Positions 22,668-33,757 of a stretch of DNA of 64,000 nucleotides are shown here, in pieces. How positions within the stretch are numbered: position 1 is the first letter of the stretch; every line of letters begins with the position of its first letter. This stretch comes from Auricularia sp. M13 (Eukaryota; Basidiomycota; Agaricomycetes; Auriculariales; Auriculariaceae). The DNA lies in assembly GCA_037042915.1 (NCBI GenBank), contig CM073198.1, positions 1,178,001 through 1,242,000 on the forward strand, in the 5' to 3' direction. The notes under the pieces are model-generated. The model made no database searches and was not told where the DNA came from. It was given only the letters and a program-made list of their open reading frames with translations. Both the position numbers and the translations under genes were made by a program.

Positions 22668-23247
22668 CTAGAAGGATCTCCAGACCCGGTCGTCGTCGAT
22701 CGAATAGATGTACTGGTTGTCTGTCAGCCTGAGAACTTCTGGACTAGCGCAAGCATGGGCGTACGGAGGACAGATCCTGGTTGCCTATCTGTAGGTTCAC
22801 GGCAGCTACGGGCACAGCGCGCGCGACGAAGCGCACCCCGAGGACACCGCTCGAACCTTTGCCGTCGGGCGAAGGCAGCTCGAACTCATCCAGCCGACGG
22901 TCCCTTCCCTCCTGTTTGACTTCGCCATGATCTTCGTTCTCGCTGTCTTCGTCATCGTCGGAAAGGGGTTTGTTAGCGACGACGAGCACCGTATTGTCCT
23001 CCAGCGTGCGCTCGTCCAAGATGACGATCGGGTCTCCGGTCATACCGTCTGGGATCTTAGACCAGTGGTGGTTTCGAATCTGGAGTGCCGTCATGCCGTG
23101 CGTTCTCTCGGGCGCGGGCGTCAAGGTGATGTGGCCCGGAGGCGGGAAGCCGTTGTTCCCACCGGTGTCGAAGTCGTGCTGGATACGCTGCATAATCCCC
23201 GTGGGGATCGGGCACGTTTGGTACAGCGCTACGCGGTGGAATACCAT
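22668..23247 (-). CDS. Small acidic protein, DUF6924-like, divergent partner of DNase A
   Basis: Exons 22772-23247 and 22668-22728 give 178 aa; the start is the ATG at 23247. The centre holds an acidic linker (DDDEDSENEDHGE). Around it runs the order PIVILDERTLEDNTVLVVA, VRFVARAVPVAAVNLQIGNQDL and a terminal IDDDRVWRSF. I associate this pattern with DUF6924 (a strand of hydrophobics, then a VNLxIGNxDx block and a D-G/R-V-F/W end). That assignment is from memory and uncertain. There is no signal peptide, so it is probably intracellular. It is head to head with the secreted DNase at 23543, 295 bp apart. The donor (GTCCTC) is weak, but it alone restores frame to the conserved C-terminus. A decayed homologue occupies the same position in module B. 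Confidence 0.6.
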
Positions 23248-23542
23248 GATGCGTCTGGTTGTTTGAGCATGCCGCACGTCGCTAGGTCTGCTTTTGACTG
23301 CTTCATGTCCCCTTGAGGTCATGCAGTGTCTGCTACGCGCTTCGCTGGCCGTACACATGTCAGCTTAATGATCAGCTCCAAGCGCCGTGGCGGGACAGCT
23401 CCACATCGTCTGGCCAAGGAGTCTCATGCAGAGTTCTTCCGAGCGCTCGTTCGGGCATTGGTGCCGCAAATGTGTAAACAGCAGTTTCTGCATAAAAGCG
23501 GGCGAGGTTTAGTGCGTGGTCACTCATCTCAGTATCGCAACC
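23248..23542. promoter_or_regulatory. Bidirectional promoter between DUF6924-like gene A and DNase A
   Basis: A 295-bp divergent spacer; module B has a 299-bp counterpart with visible stretches in common, including TGTGTAAAC/TGTGTAAACC and a CATAAAAGC TATA-like element. CATAAAAGC lies at 23491-23499, 44 bp before the DNase ATG. Shared control of the two genes is inferred. Confidence 0.6.
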
Positions 23543-24627
23543 ATGCTGACCGTCAAGTTGTGCATCGCATCGTTCTCGCTTCTTGCCGCAGTCGTGACGG
23601 CCCAGCCGGTTTTCACTCTCGACTGTAACACCTACCCCGATGTGTAGGCCTTGCGTTCGACACGCTTTCACTCGCTGATTATCATCAGGTGCGAAAACCA
23701 TTGCAACGCTGCGTTCTGCCACGGCTTCGACAATCCGAACGCATTCTTGCACTACGATCCAAACTCCAACAGCGACATGCCCAACCCCGGCACGCAAGTG
23801 ACTGCAGCGACCTACAGGCGCAACGCTATTGGCTGTGGCAGCGGAAACTATTGCTCCGGCACAGGCAATGACTGCGATGAGTTCCCCTACGCGAGCACGT
23901 AAGTTGACTGGTCTACTCGTCCTCCCGACCTCTCCACTTACCATTTTCACGCAGTTACGACGGAGGACTTGGCGTCAGTCCAATCCGCTATTCTCGGTTT
24001 TGAGACTCACCGTACCTACAGTGCATCGTGGCTCGCTACACGGGAACCGACCCGATCGCCCAGAGCGGGACTACCCGCTGCGCAAACCCCACGCAAAACA
24101 GTCAGCATGGCAATGCCATTGGGCAGTTCTACTCCAATGAAGGGCTGGCCGATGGCGCGCAATTCCGTAAGCACCTATACTGCTGTATTTTACCTCACCC
24201 TCATACTCTTTTTCTCGTTCAGAGGTTGCCTTTGACCCCAACAATGTCGACAACGCGCCGTTGTGCGCGGACCTCCGGGGCCCGCAGGGAACCAATGCAT
24301 GCCCCGATGAGTCCACCGGAGATTATCGTTTCCGTTCCACACCTCAAAGCGTCCGTGTGCACGGACTCTGACTGTGCCCACGGCCATTCTAATCATTTGC
24401 AACAGGACTTCTGCCCTTCGCGTGCTGCCCGCCGCCGCCGCTTCGATATTCCCGGCCTCCGCCTCCGCGAGAGCCCATCGCGTCCCGGAAACTCGTCGTT
24501 CCACAGCGTCAAAGACTCTGACGGCCACGAGGTCATTGTCATTCACGGCCCTCGCCCCGTACCCGGTACGAGGGTCTGGCGCATGACTCCAGACGGTAAA
24601 GGGGCGGTGAGCACCATTGTTGGGTGA
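23543..24627 (+). CDS. Secreted NucA/NucB-type deoxyribonuclease, copy A
   Basis: Exons 23543-23643, 23689-23898, 23955-23973, 24022-24166, 24223-24350 and 24406-24627 give 274 aa. A signal peptide ends near residue 20 (AVVTA). The family hallmark CDEFPYASTYDGG (residues 96-108, acidic pair D97/E98) is followed by CANPTQNSQHGNAIGQFY and EGLADGAQF, matching the DE-P-ASx / QxGxxxxxFY layout of bacterial NucA/NucB DNases. Cysteine pairs upstream (ENHCNAAFCHG, GCGSGNYCSGTGNDC) suggest an extra disulfide-stabilised N-terminal part. The Arg-rich C-terminal exon ends in WRMTPDG. Expected role: secreted, metal-dependent degradation of environmental DNA. Exon 3 is 19 nt and is conserved in copy B. The fourth donor uses GTCAGT and the last GTCCGT. 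Confidence 0.85.
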
Positions 24628-25225
24628 ACGCCTACGATTCACTTGAGACGGATGCCTTCCCGCTCATTAGTAACAACTGTCAACTTCATACTATGTCCCT
24701 CAAATTTAATCAAATAATGTTCGTGCACGATCTCGAAGTCTTACCACGGCAGAGTCTCGCCGATTAAGCCGCCTTTGGCTCAGTGAGTCTCCTCAGAGCC
24801 AACGTTCACTCACTCCCTTCATTGAGACTGTGTGTCGCCGTATGAATCACATGATTAAAGCCTCTCTTCGTGAGCGCACTTCACCGCAGTGGAAAATTTT
24901 GTCGTCGTGATAAGTCAGATTAGATACGAGTACAGAGCCAATGCAGAGGAGCTTCTTGGACCTGCCGCACGCAATAGGGTGACGTCCGACGCCTGGCCAT
25001 GCAACCATCATTCTTACGCGTCCTCTTGGCATTGCCGGCCGAGCAGAAATACGGCTAGATGCAGACTGGAGAGGGCATTCCGCAGGATCGGCGGTGCAAG
25101 ATCGGCCGTAAAGAGGCTAGCTGCGCAGTGCGAAGCAGTGCCATGCACAGCCGTATATATACCGCGCCGAGCCGCGTGTCTCACTTCGTTCTTGCATTCG
25201 CACTACCCGCAAATCACTCGCAATA
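24628..25225. other. Intergenic stretch
   Basis: DNase A 3' flank and promoter of the first DUF7330 gene. A TATA-like TATATAT lies near 25152, about 70 bp before the ATG. No other gene is seen. Confidence 0.45.
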
Positions 25226-25958
25226 ATGCTCACGAAAGCTGAAGAGTCGGACGCTCCTCCAGCATACAGCTCTTCCTCGATGGCCGCGCCAGCTGGAGCC
25301 GCTGTCCCTGAGGTCGCGCGCTGCAACTTCGTCAGCATCTCGCGCACGCATAATCGCATCGACGGCACCTATGTCGTAGACCCATTCATGCGCGTTCCAA
25401 CGGAGTTTCTCGCGCCCGAGGAGGGCGGCGCGCGTCCGAACCTCCTCCTCGCGAGTGCGCACGGTGTCATCGACGCGGACGTTTGGGTCTTCCCCGTGCC
25501 CGACGGCGACGTGAAGTCAGAGTCCAAGACGAGACTCTGCTTTGAGAACAAGCACGGCAAGACTGAAGTTCGGCTGGTACGCAGCCTGCGTTTGACTTGG
25601 CGGGCGTTTTTCCAACTTACTCCCGCGAAGCATGCGCTAGGAGATCTTCCTTGCCTTGTCGATGCGCACTCTACGCATGGGTCGGTTCACCTCACGCTAC
25701 CGCATGATTTTGTCGGCGTCATCACGACCAGCACGAAGCACGGAAAGGTTGATTTGCCTCGTGAGCTGCTGTCTCTTGGCGAGGCGAATGGAGTAGCCAA
25801 GTACTTCAAAGGCAGCCAACTTGGTGAGTGTTCGTCAATTCCGCACTCTAAGATTAACTTGCGTGATAGGCTCGGGAACCTGGGAGGGCTCTCAGATCGA
25901 CATAAAGACGACTCACGGCAAGATAAAGGTTACGGTCTCCGGGGCGCCGAAAGCTTAG
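25226..25958 (+). CDS. DUF7330-type protein, copy 1
   Basis: Exons 25226-25576, 25631-25823 and 25870-25958 give 210 aa. It follows the order I know for fungal DUF7330: a PPAY-bearing disordered start, ISRTHNRIDGTYVVDP, RPNLLLASAHGVIDADVWV, VDAHSTHGSVHLTLP, a KYFKG block, then IDIKTTHGKIKVTV. These repeated beta-strand motifs (xGxVxVxL) suggest a beta-solenoid or beta-sandwich. Function is unknown. No signal peptide or TM segment. Three other copies lie at 46.4-47.9, 48.0-48.9 and 55.2-56.1 kb, all with the same two-intron plan. It is the only copy in module A. Confidence 0.82.
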
Positions 25959-26600
25959 CAGATCCCCGTGCCCGAGAACGCGGCTTGTACCCGTAGGCTT
26001 GTTCATTACTGTGCTCGCACCATAAAGTGTACGACTAGATGAAGAAATCATGGTACCCGATCAACAGTTTAGAGTTGACACCTTCTCGGGAGGGGTCAAT
26101 TACCTTGACCATGTTCTTGAGGGCCATGACTCAATATATGGCGAAACGGACTCCTTGCTCGTTTTATTATATCGCACTCTACATCAACACTGGAAAGCAG
26201 GTATCTTCTGGCCGAGGCCGGCTTATAAAGACCGATGTAACGTGATGGCGCTGACATGAATGAAGTTCTTCTGGAGTTCAGTTTTAGCTCTATTACAGCG
26301 AACACATACATAAATGCGCGAATGAAATGCCTATTCAACTCACGGATATAGAAGAACATAAGGAAACCATACGCGCCCTGAATACCTATGGGAATCCTGT
26401 AGGCTCTAAATGGTTTGTCAGCCATGATAATCAGCGGTGGGTGGGACCATTTTAATGGGCTGACAAAGCGCATACGGATTACGCAAGCAGAATGGCTTCA
26501 GGCATCCGATAGTACGCGCAACGCAGCGGCCATGGACCCCGGTAAAGCTATAAATGTCAATAAACACGCCATGTATCTTCTCAGCAAGCCTCTTTCGCAG
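25959..26600. other. Intergenic stretch
   Basis: Between DUF7330 copy 1 and the SDR gene. It contains only short frames with no signatures; the last part is the SDR promoter. Confidence 0.45.
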
Positions 26601-27659
26601 ATGTCTACTCCCGCTTTCAACGACACAACCACCGGGGACGAAGTGGTCGCCAGATTCAAGGACCGCGTCGTAGGACGCACAGGTGCGGCTTTCGTCAAGA
26701 CGGCGGTCACGGAGATGATAACCAAGCGCAGTAATTGTCACCGGCGTCTCGCAGACCGGAATCGGCGGTTCGACCGCGCTCGCTCTTGCGCGCGGAGGGG
26801 TGAAGACACTCATCCTCGCCGGGCGCTCCGAGGCGCGCGTTAAGCCATGCGTCGAGGAGGCACGCGAGGCGAACAGCAAGGTAGAGGTCATCTTCCTCCA
26901 GCTCGACCTGGCGTCGCTCGCCTCAGTTCGCGCGGCTGCCCAGAAGATCATCAACGACGCATCCATGCCTGTTATCGACATTGTCATCAACAACGCCGGC
27001 GTATCGGGAACGGAGTACCGCAAGACCGAGGACGGCATCGAGCAGATGTTCGCCGTGTGCCACGTTGGCCACTGGCTGTTCACCAGCCTGCTCATGCCAA
27101 AGATCCTCGCCGCTGGAGAGCCCAGGGTCGTCAACCTCACTAGCACGGCCCACAACTACTGGGACGGCGATTTCGAGGACTACAACTTCGAGCGCGGCGA
27201 TAGGATGTGGACGCACACCCTGGCGTACGGACAGGCCAAGGCGGCCAACATCATCTTCACGAAGGCACTGGTGGAGAAGTTCGGCGGCAAAGGGCTCAAA
27301 TCGTATGCCGTCCAGCCCGGCTGTGAGTCATCGAGTAGAGCTGTTGAGTAATAACTGTACTGATACCGTTGGCAGGGGTCACGACGGAGCTGACCAGAGC
27401 CTGGACGCAAGAGCAGCTTCTAGAAGCATTTGCAGCATCGAAGGACGCCGGCCTCGAGTTCGGCGCGCAGCCCAAGACCCTTGAGCAAGGCTGCTCTACC
27501 ACACTCGTCGCGGCCTTCGACCCCGATATCCCGAACGGTGCTTATCTCGACGACTGCCACACCAGGGAGACCTCCAAGCGCACCCAGGATCCTTCCCTAA
27601 TCGATGTACTGTGGAGGGTGACCGAGAACTGTGCCGGAGAGAAGTTCTGGAGCGGGTGA
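26601..27659 (+). CDS. Short-chain dehydrogenase/reductase (retinol-dehydrogenase-like)
   Basis: Exons 26601-26682, 26732-27322 and 27376-27659 give 318 aa. The cofactor loop is VTGVSQTGIGGSTA (about 30-43), followed by the acidic/NNAG strand INNAGVS, the serine strand VVNLTSTAH and the active-site YGQAK. All catalytic residues of classical SDRs (Asn, Ser, Tyr, Lys) are therefore present. A basic residue after the second strand (AGRSEAR) favours NADP(H) (inference). The substrate is unknown; neighbours do not form a clear metabolic cluster. An extra copy of its last exon lies on the minus strand at 39945-40223. Confidence 0.88.
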
Positions 27660-27942
27660 ACGCAAGTGTAGTCAACTTTCAATACTTACAGTATCACCGC
27701 AAGGAGAATTGAGCGTACTAAGCTAGGCACTTGAGATGGGAGAATGCACGCCACCGTGCTCCGCGATCACTGGAAACCACTCGTCTGTGCACCGTTGTAA
27801 GGAGCTGGATGTACGTTAGTTGACATCAATGGCACGCCAGGCGTGCGAGACGTGGGTCACGGTGATGAGTTCGATGATCTCTCGTTATTGCAAGAATTTC
27901 ACCTAGTAGTCTGACAGTCTTTTGACACCGTCCGACCGAAGA

Positions 27943-29599
27943 CTACACTTGATCCCGAAGCTCAACACCGGAGAGCTTGATTGTGCACTCCTTGTCGGTC
28001 AGAGCAGCCACGAATTCTCTGACGGACGTTGCTGACAAAACAACGCCACGGGTCGACGACTTGATTTTCAACACCGTGAGATTCGGAAAGCTCGGGCGAC
28101 CGACATCATAGAGTGCCATGAGGTCGTCGATCCCGAGCCGTAGACTAGTATCCGAATCCTCGACGACCAGTTGGATGCGGGACACGCCCGGCGCGGCGAT
28201 ACGGCTGTCCAGAAGAATCCCGCGCAGCACCCAGCTCAGCTTCAACGTGCGCAAATGTCGGGCGGGAAGGTAGGTCCAGACGTGCAAAAGTGAGATGAGA
28301 ATGGGCTGTTCGTGAATCGGGTAGCCGAAGAATTCAAAGCACCGCGATTTAGAATTCTCGTCTTCCGCTTTAAGCTTGAAGGCAGCATACCGCGACAGGC
28401 CGCCCATGATGCTGAGCTGCACGCCATCTTCGAGATGATGCATAGACTCGAATATTGTCTCGGCGTCAAATTCGTCGTACTGCAGAGTATGACTCGTGAG
28501 GGCGGAGCGTCGGATGATGGGCCGGACAGCCGACTCCCAGAAAGGCGTCATGAGGTCCATAATGAGCTCCCGCAGGCGCGGAGCGAGCGTCGCCTCGTCC
28601 AGCGGCACAGGGGGAAGGTGGGTTGCCGAATAGTCGTCGAGCTTAGCATTCAACACAAGGAGATTAGGGCACGCGCGCAAGCAGTCGTAGAACGATTGTG
28701 CATTCGAAAAGTTGCAAGACAGGTGCTCTAAAGCACCTAGTGATCGAGCATCCGGTGACTGAGGAATATCCCACCAGAAATCACCATAGCCGCGGAACTC
28801 GCGAAGCCTTGGGATCTCGAGATGCTCGAGCTCCAACTTCGCCACGGGCCAGGTGTCGTGCTCGCCTGCTAGATAGGTTATTCGATGCATGTGCAGGACG
28901 TCCAAAGACGGGAAATCTTTGATCCCCTGCATGAAATCGACGAAAAAGGAAACGTCGCCGAAAACGCAGACGAGAGACGCAATCCGAGCTGCGTGCGGCT
29001 TCACGATCTCAGCCAGTTCAACCGCCAGACGGTGTTCAGAGTAGACGGGATAGATGCAAACTTTCATCGCGAGGAGAGCACCTTTGCTGCGTGCAAGAAA
29101 CGTCTCGACTTTGTCCAGATTATGCATCGGCCCTGGTGTTTCGCCCTCCCAGGCGATAGCCTCCTGACAATCGCACAGACCGTCGTCGCAGCTCGAGCCG
29201 CGCTTATGCACCGTAGTGAAGAAGCGCAAGTTTTTCCAGAAGGGAGCGTAGTCGACTGCGATGGCGCGCCAGGCGTGACAGACGTGGGTGACCTCGATGA
29301 GATCCTGCGCGGGAACCAGGGACCAGACGAGGCACCAAATCTCCGGCGGAAGTCTCGCATGCAGGAGTCCAGCGTTGTGCGCCTTCTTGACTTTCGCCAC
29401 AGCTGAAGCGCACTGCTCCAGGACGTTGTCGGAGAGCTTTTCGACACTATCACTCGGAACATCGGTTCAGGCACTTCAGCTCGCACGTTGGGCTTCTAGC
29501 TGCTCACTTCGTCAAATACTCGCTGTCCGCGCCTTCGTCGTTCAGGTCCTTGCGGATTTTGGCAAACAAATGTTGCTGCAGCGCCGAAGACCGCGACAT
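27943..29599 (-). CDS. F-box protein with degenerate LRR-like C-terminus
   Basis: Exons 29508-29599 and 27943-29452 give 533 aa. Exon 2 alone has no ATG. A 55-nt intron joins it to a first exon starting at the ATG at 29599 and supplies a helical N-terminus with LFAKIRKDLNDEGADS and SVEKLSDNVLEQ. The F-box follows (LPPEIWCLVWSLVP, LIEVTHVCHAWRAIA, FWKNLRF). The remaining about 420 residues alternate hydrophobic and polar segments in the manner of the divergent leucine-rich repeats of agaricomycete F-box proteins. Expected role: substrate adaptor of an SCF ubiquitin ligase through Skp1; the target is unknown. F-box genes of this kind are expanded in mushroom genomes. Confidence 0.87.
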
Positions 29600-29949
29600 C
29601 GTCAAGAGCAAAAGGCAGCTGCGGAGCTTGAACCCTGACGTGTGTAAGTTCCCGGCCCTCGCGATTCTCAACTGTTGGACTCAAATGTCGCAGCATGGCT
29701 GCTAACTTTGCAACTTGATTCTTACTATTACCATGCCGGCTCTGGACAGACCAAAGGACACGCTTCACTGGCAAATCAACGATAGGGTCACCACCAACTG
29801 GTGCATACACCACTTTCCCCGACTCCCTCCGCGCGAGCGATTGCCCTGAAGTATCGTCCGAGGTGCGGCTGATCAGCTTCGCACTACACAATCGCTTCCT
29901 CTGGCCAGTCTACAGTACCATGCCTTCAACTCAAAATTGGCGAGCAATA
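29600..29949. other. Intergenic stretch between F-box gene and MITE
   Basis: F-box promoter region. An antisense-looking frame at 29496-29891 (minus) overlaps exon 1 and is not supported. Confidence 0.45.
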
Positions 29950-30366
29950 GGGGGTTTCACGATGGCGGTTTTTGAGCTGTTTTCGAGTCTGTTTTTGAGC
30001 CTGTTTTCGAATCCAAAACAGCCATCAAAACCAGAGCAAACTGTTTTCAGCCGTGAAACCCCCCTCGGGAAAACCGGCAGTCCGTGAGTGGTTTCTCAAC
30101 CGTCCGTAGGATATGCCCTTAACGGTCAGGGATTAGGGGTCGGAAGCCCCGAGTGGAGCCGATGCCGAAAAACAGCGGGCAAAAACGAAACGGAAAACGA
30201 AAACGGGACGAAAAGCAGCTCAGAGGCTGGTCGCGCCAAAACTGTTTTTCGGCCGAATCCGTGTTTTTCCCAGCGGTTTCGGGGTCCTGTTTTTGCAAAA
30301 ACAGCTTCGAAAACAGATTTGAAAACAGCCGGAAAACGGCTCAAAAACCGCCATCGTGAAACCCCC
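29950..30366. mobile_element. 417-bp MITE with TA target duplication (Tc1/mariner-like)
   Basis: Terminal inverted repeats begin GGGGGTTTCACGATGGCGG and end in the exact complement. They match at 35 of the first 36 positions (counting one T/C difference) and continue imperfectly for about 60 bp. A TA dinucleotide flanks both ends (29948-29949 and 30367-30368). The interior repeats CTGTTTTCGA-like words and has no coding capacity. The ends and TA duplication fit a non-autonomous Tc1/mariner-type element. The well-preserved repeats suggest recent movement. Confidence 0.88.
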
Positions 30367-30523
30367 TAATTGCGCGTAAAGTAGGTAGCGTCTCCGCCTC
30401 TATGAATTAAGCTCTATGAATGGGCGTCTATGAATACCGAAAGGAGAGTGTATGGTATGTGCGCATGTGCGTGTGCGTGTGGATGCGTGGAGTGGCAGAA
30501 AGAGCGCGCACGCTTTCCGAGTA

Positions 30524-32079
30524 TTACTGGACATCGACGCCCGAGTCGCTAATCGCGCCATCGGGGAACACAGGGCGCGCGGCGGCGAGGCCTTTTGCGT
30601 TCTTGAAGAACACGACGTTGCCCTCGTCCTCAATGAACTGGCACTCGCGATAGACGCGGTAGAGCTCGCTCCATCCGCCCGGTGCGCCAATGAGCTTGAT
30701 GCCGGCGCTCTCGAGCCGGCGGCGCAGCGCGTCGGTCGCTTCCCAGGCATGGTAGTGCGGGATCTTGGAGCTGACGTGGTGCAGGACGTGCGTTTCCGAG
30801 ATGCCGTGAGTCGCGCACGCGCCGAGCCAGCCCCAGAACTTGCCAGCACCTCCGAGGAGCGAGCGATCGAACGTGGTGAGCGCGCCGCGCGCGAAGGTGA
30901 ACATGGGCGGGCGGTAGTGCGGCAGCAGTGGATCCGTGTGCTGCAGGAACGTGATGAGCACGATCCAGTGGTTGACCCAGAGGTACGGCAGGCCGTAGAT
31001 GCGCAGCATCTCGCCGAATGAGCGCGTCGCGCTCCAGTAGACGAGCGCGCCGAGCCACAGGAGGACACCGATGTCGGACACGACGACCTGCCAGAACTGG
31101 TGCGGCGCGAACAGTGGCGGACGCGGGTTGAAGTGGTTCGTGCCGCTCGGGTAGGGCTGCCCGGCGGCGTTGCCGAGCATGTGCGCAGGCCAGCCGATCG
31201 TCTGCGCTGCGCGTAAGTGTCTCGAGATGTGACAGTAAACTGCAGTGCTTACGACGTAGGAAGCGGCGCCGAGGGCGGCACCGATGGGCGAGTCGCCCAG
31301 AGCTTCATAGAGCTCCTTCTTGACTTTTTCCGTCACGCTGGACCCTAACAGGTCCTCGCCTGTCGGATCGAGCGGCGGCAGGCCCAGCTCGGAACGCGTC
31401 CTAGGCACGTACGCCTGGTCCAGGTAGACATGACCGGTCGACGCATGGTGCTTCGAGTGTGTAATACGCCAGGAGAAGTACGGGACGCCGAGGCTGCAGC
31501 TAATCTTTAGCACCAGTCCAGGCGATCGAGCGAAGACGTGCCTGGAGTGCAGAACCCAGCCAACGGAGTTATTGAGCCACTTATACTCAGAGAAGGCCTG
31601 GTGTCCGCACTCGTGCGCGATAATCCACACGCCCGTCGCGACGAGGCCCGCCGCGAAGCTGTACGCGCCCCAAATCCCGAGCCAGCCGACGGTATACAGC
31701 GCTGGGTGTGGCAGCACAATGTGTTCGGGCGTCAACCAGTCCGATGCGCGGGCAGCCAGCCAGTGGAACCCGTACAGCAGCGCCGCGTCCCATACGCTGT
31801 GCTTTGCCCATCAGCCACAGCGCGGCGGCGCCAGCGTCCTGCTACTCACACGTACGCCCCCGATCGCAGTGCTGAGCGTTTTTGGCAGTGCGGCCTGTCC
31901 ACCCCAACGCGTGAGCACCGACGAATAGATATGAAAAAAAGGCGGGCGACGCACGGTATGGCCGACAAAAGGTCCTTCACGGTGAGCCCGGGCACGACGA
32001 ACTCGACCTGCTCGACTTTTTCTCTGGCCTCGCCGTCGTCGCTGAACACGGTCACGGGTTGGGCGTCGTCGGGCGCCAT
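30524..32079 (-). CDS. Delta12 fatty acid desaturase, copy 1
   Basis: Exons 31955-32079, 31850-31894, 31542-31796, 31253-31493 and 30524-31201 give 447 aa. The three histidine boxes are HECGH (118-122), HSKHH (154-158) and HVLHH (360-364), with the spacing of membrane oleate Delta12 desaturases. Four TM spans are expected in the ER membrane. The conserved phrases SEYKWLNNSVGWVLHS and FTFARGALTTFDRS support the family. Known reaction: oleoyl to linoleoyl lipid using cytochrome b5. Intron 3 has a GC donor (GCACGT) where copy 2 has GTGCGT. It shares all five exon lengths with copy 2 at 34500-36082, so the pair is a tandem duplication about 2.4 kb apart. Confidence 0.92.
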
Positions 32080-33757
32080 GGGAGCGGATAAGAGAGCGGA
32101 GTGAAAGGCGGTGCCACGCGCGAACGGAATGCCCAGCCCTTTTGTATCGTTACGCTGATCGAAATTTTCGTCGGGTGGCGGCTATTTGATATGGTTTTTG
32201 CTCCCGTTTTGCTTGAGTTTAGACTCCATCAGTGGCGGCGCCAACCGAGCACCGCTCTCCAGGGGAGAAATAATATCACACAGGGACCTGCTTGGATTAG
32301 TACTAGCAAGGCCTTGACGATACCGATACTTACGGATCGTCTGCAACGCAAATTTGCGGCTCCCACCTTTGTAAATCATTAGGATGCCATCTTCCGGTGC
32401 GATCACTGTTGACCACTATCAGGGCTTGCAGTTGACCCTCGTTTACGACATAAAAGCTCTGAAGGCGCATGGCCCAAGCCTTCTGGAGCAAGGAACTAGC
32501 TTCAGTCTCACCATGGACATCGACTCCGCAATGATTCACTTGCCATCGAAGCTGCAGGCAAATAGACTGTCTTGACTAGTAGGTCATGTTCGGCGTGTGA
32601 GATGAGCGTTACCAATTAGTCGATCAGGTGAGAAGAGGGGGCTTACCGGCTATAACAATGCGCAAGCGCGTGTGGTACGGCGCCGGCTGAGCGCTGAGGA
32701 ATCCCGCCATTCGATGTGTATCATAGGAACACCAAGCGGCTAAGCTCTACCGCCGACGCGTCATACTCAGTTGAACACAGACTCGAATGAGATTCGTCGC
32801 TGCAGCCAATGCCGGGGATGAGACCGTCTCGAAAGCAGCATGCGCACGGATCGTTACAGTTTCAGGTCAGCACGTTCGAGTCCTGGTTGCCATTGCGCGA
32901 AGATAGAATCGCGCTGGAAATGCAGAAAACGATGGCCATGGGCGACGCTCATTCAGCGAGCCGTCGGACTGAAGTAGTCGAGGTGCGAGTTCCGGTCAGT
33001 AGTACGTGGGACTGGCAGAATGGGAGCAGCGACACAGTCCGCAGAATATCCTTTTCTGTGACACGAGAGACAGGTTAAAAGCTTTGAAAACGTTGGAGCC
33101 AATGCATAAAACCTTTTCAGAACCTATTCAAAGCCTTCTGTGCCACGGAAAAGGACATTCTGCAGGCTGTGCGAGTCTGGCATGCCTGAGCCCCCCGCCA
33201 TCGGAGTGAGACAAACGAACGAGCAGCCACTAAGCACCAAAGCGGAGCTGCCCACCGACAGACTCAATTGCAAGCTCCAAGTTGACAAGACGAGGCCATT
33301 CAGACGTTGCGCGCCGCACGTCACGTCACGTCCAGACCCGCGTGCTGGGCGATAACGAAGTAGACCGCCAGCCAGCCAGCCAGCCAGAGTTGCGACGAAA
33401 GGACTGCAGCATCGAGGAGGTTGGGGGGCAAGTTACGAATTCTGTTGACGCATCGTTAATCAGCGCACATCCGGGGGCAAATATCGGCCCGACGTGGGAA
33501 CTTCTGTCAGTCAGGTTCGACGCCACGGATCTACGGCGCTGTAACTTGCCTGGCAGAGCGCTGGGGCACTCTCACTCGCATGAGCTGAAGTCTCAATGAA
33601 TATTACCGGGGAGTGGTACATATCATGCGCACGGGCTACATACGTGGCCACCTGGTAGTCCCCATGTCAGCTATCACATTACCTCCTCGCCTACTGCATC
33701 GCAGACTGCGGTTCAGGCCGCGACCCTCGTCAGATCTCGCGTCTTCCCAGGGAGAGC
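32080..33757. other. Spacer between the two desaturase genes, left part
   Basis: It begins with the promoter of desaturase 1 and has no recognisable gene. Contains a short (GCCA)4-5 microsatellite near 33370. Open frames (e.g. 32384-32575) are short and unsupported. Confidence 0.45.
32156..32171. promoter_or_regulatory. Conserved desaturase promoter element, copy 1
   Basis: TGATCGAAATTTTCGT lies 77 bp upstream of the desaturase 1 ATG. The same 16 bp occur 85 bp upstream of desaturase 2 (36167-36182), next to an A/T-rich TATA-like string (ATACAAAAG here, TATAAAAG there). The core CGAAATTTTCG is palindromic, as expected for a dimeric factor site. A role in lipid or temperature control is only a guess. 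Confidence 0.6.
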
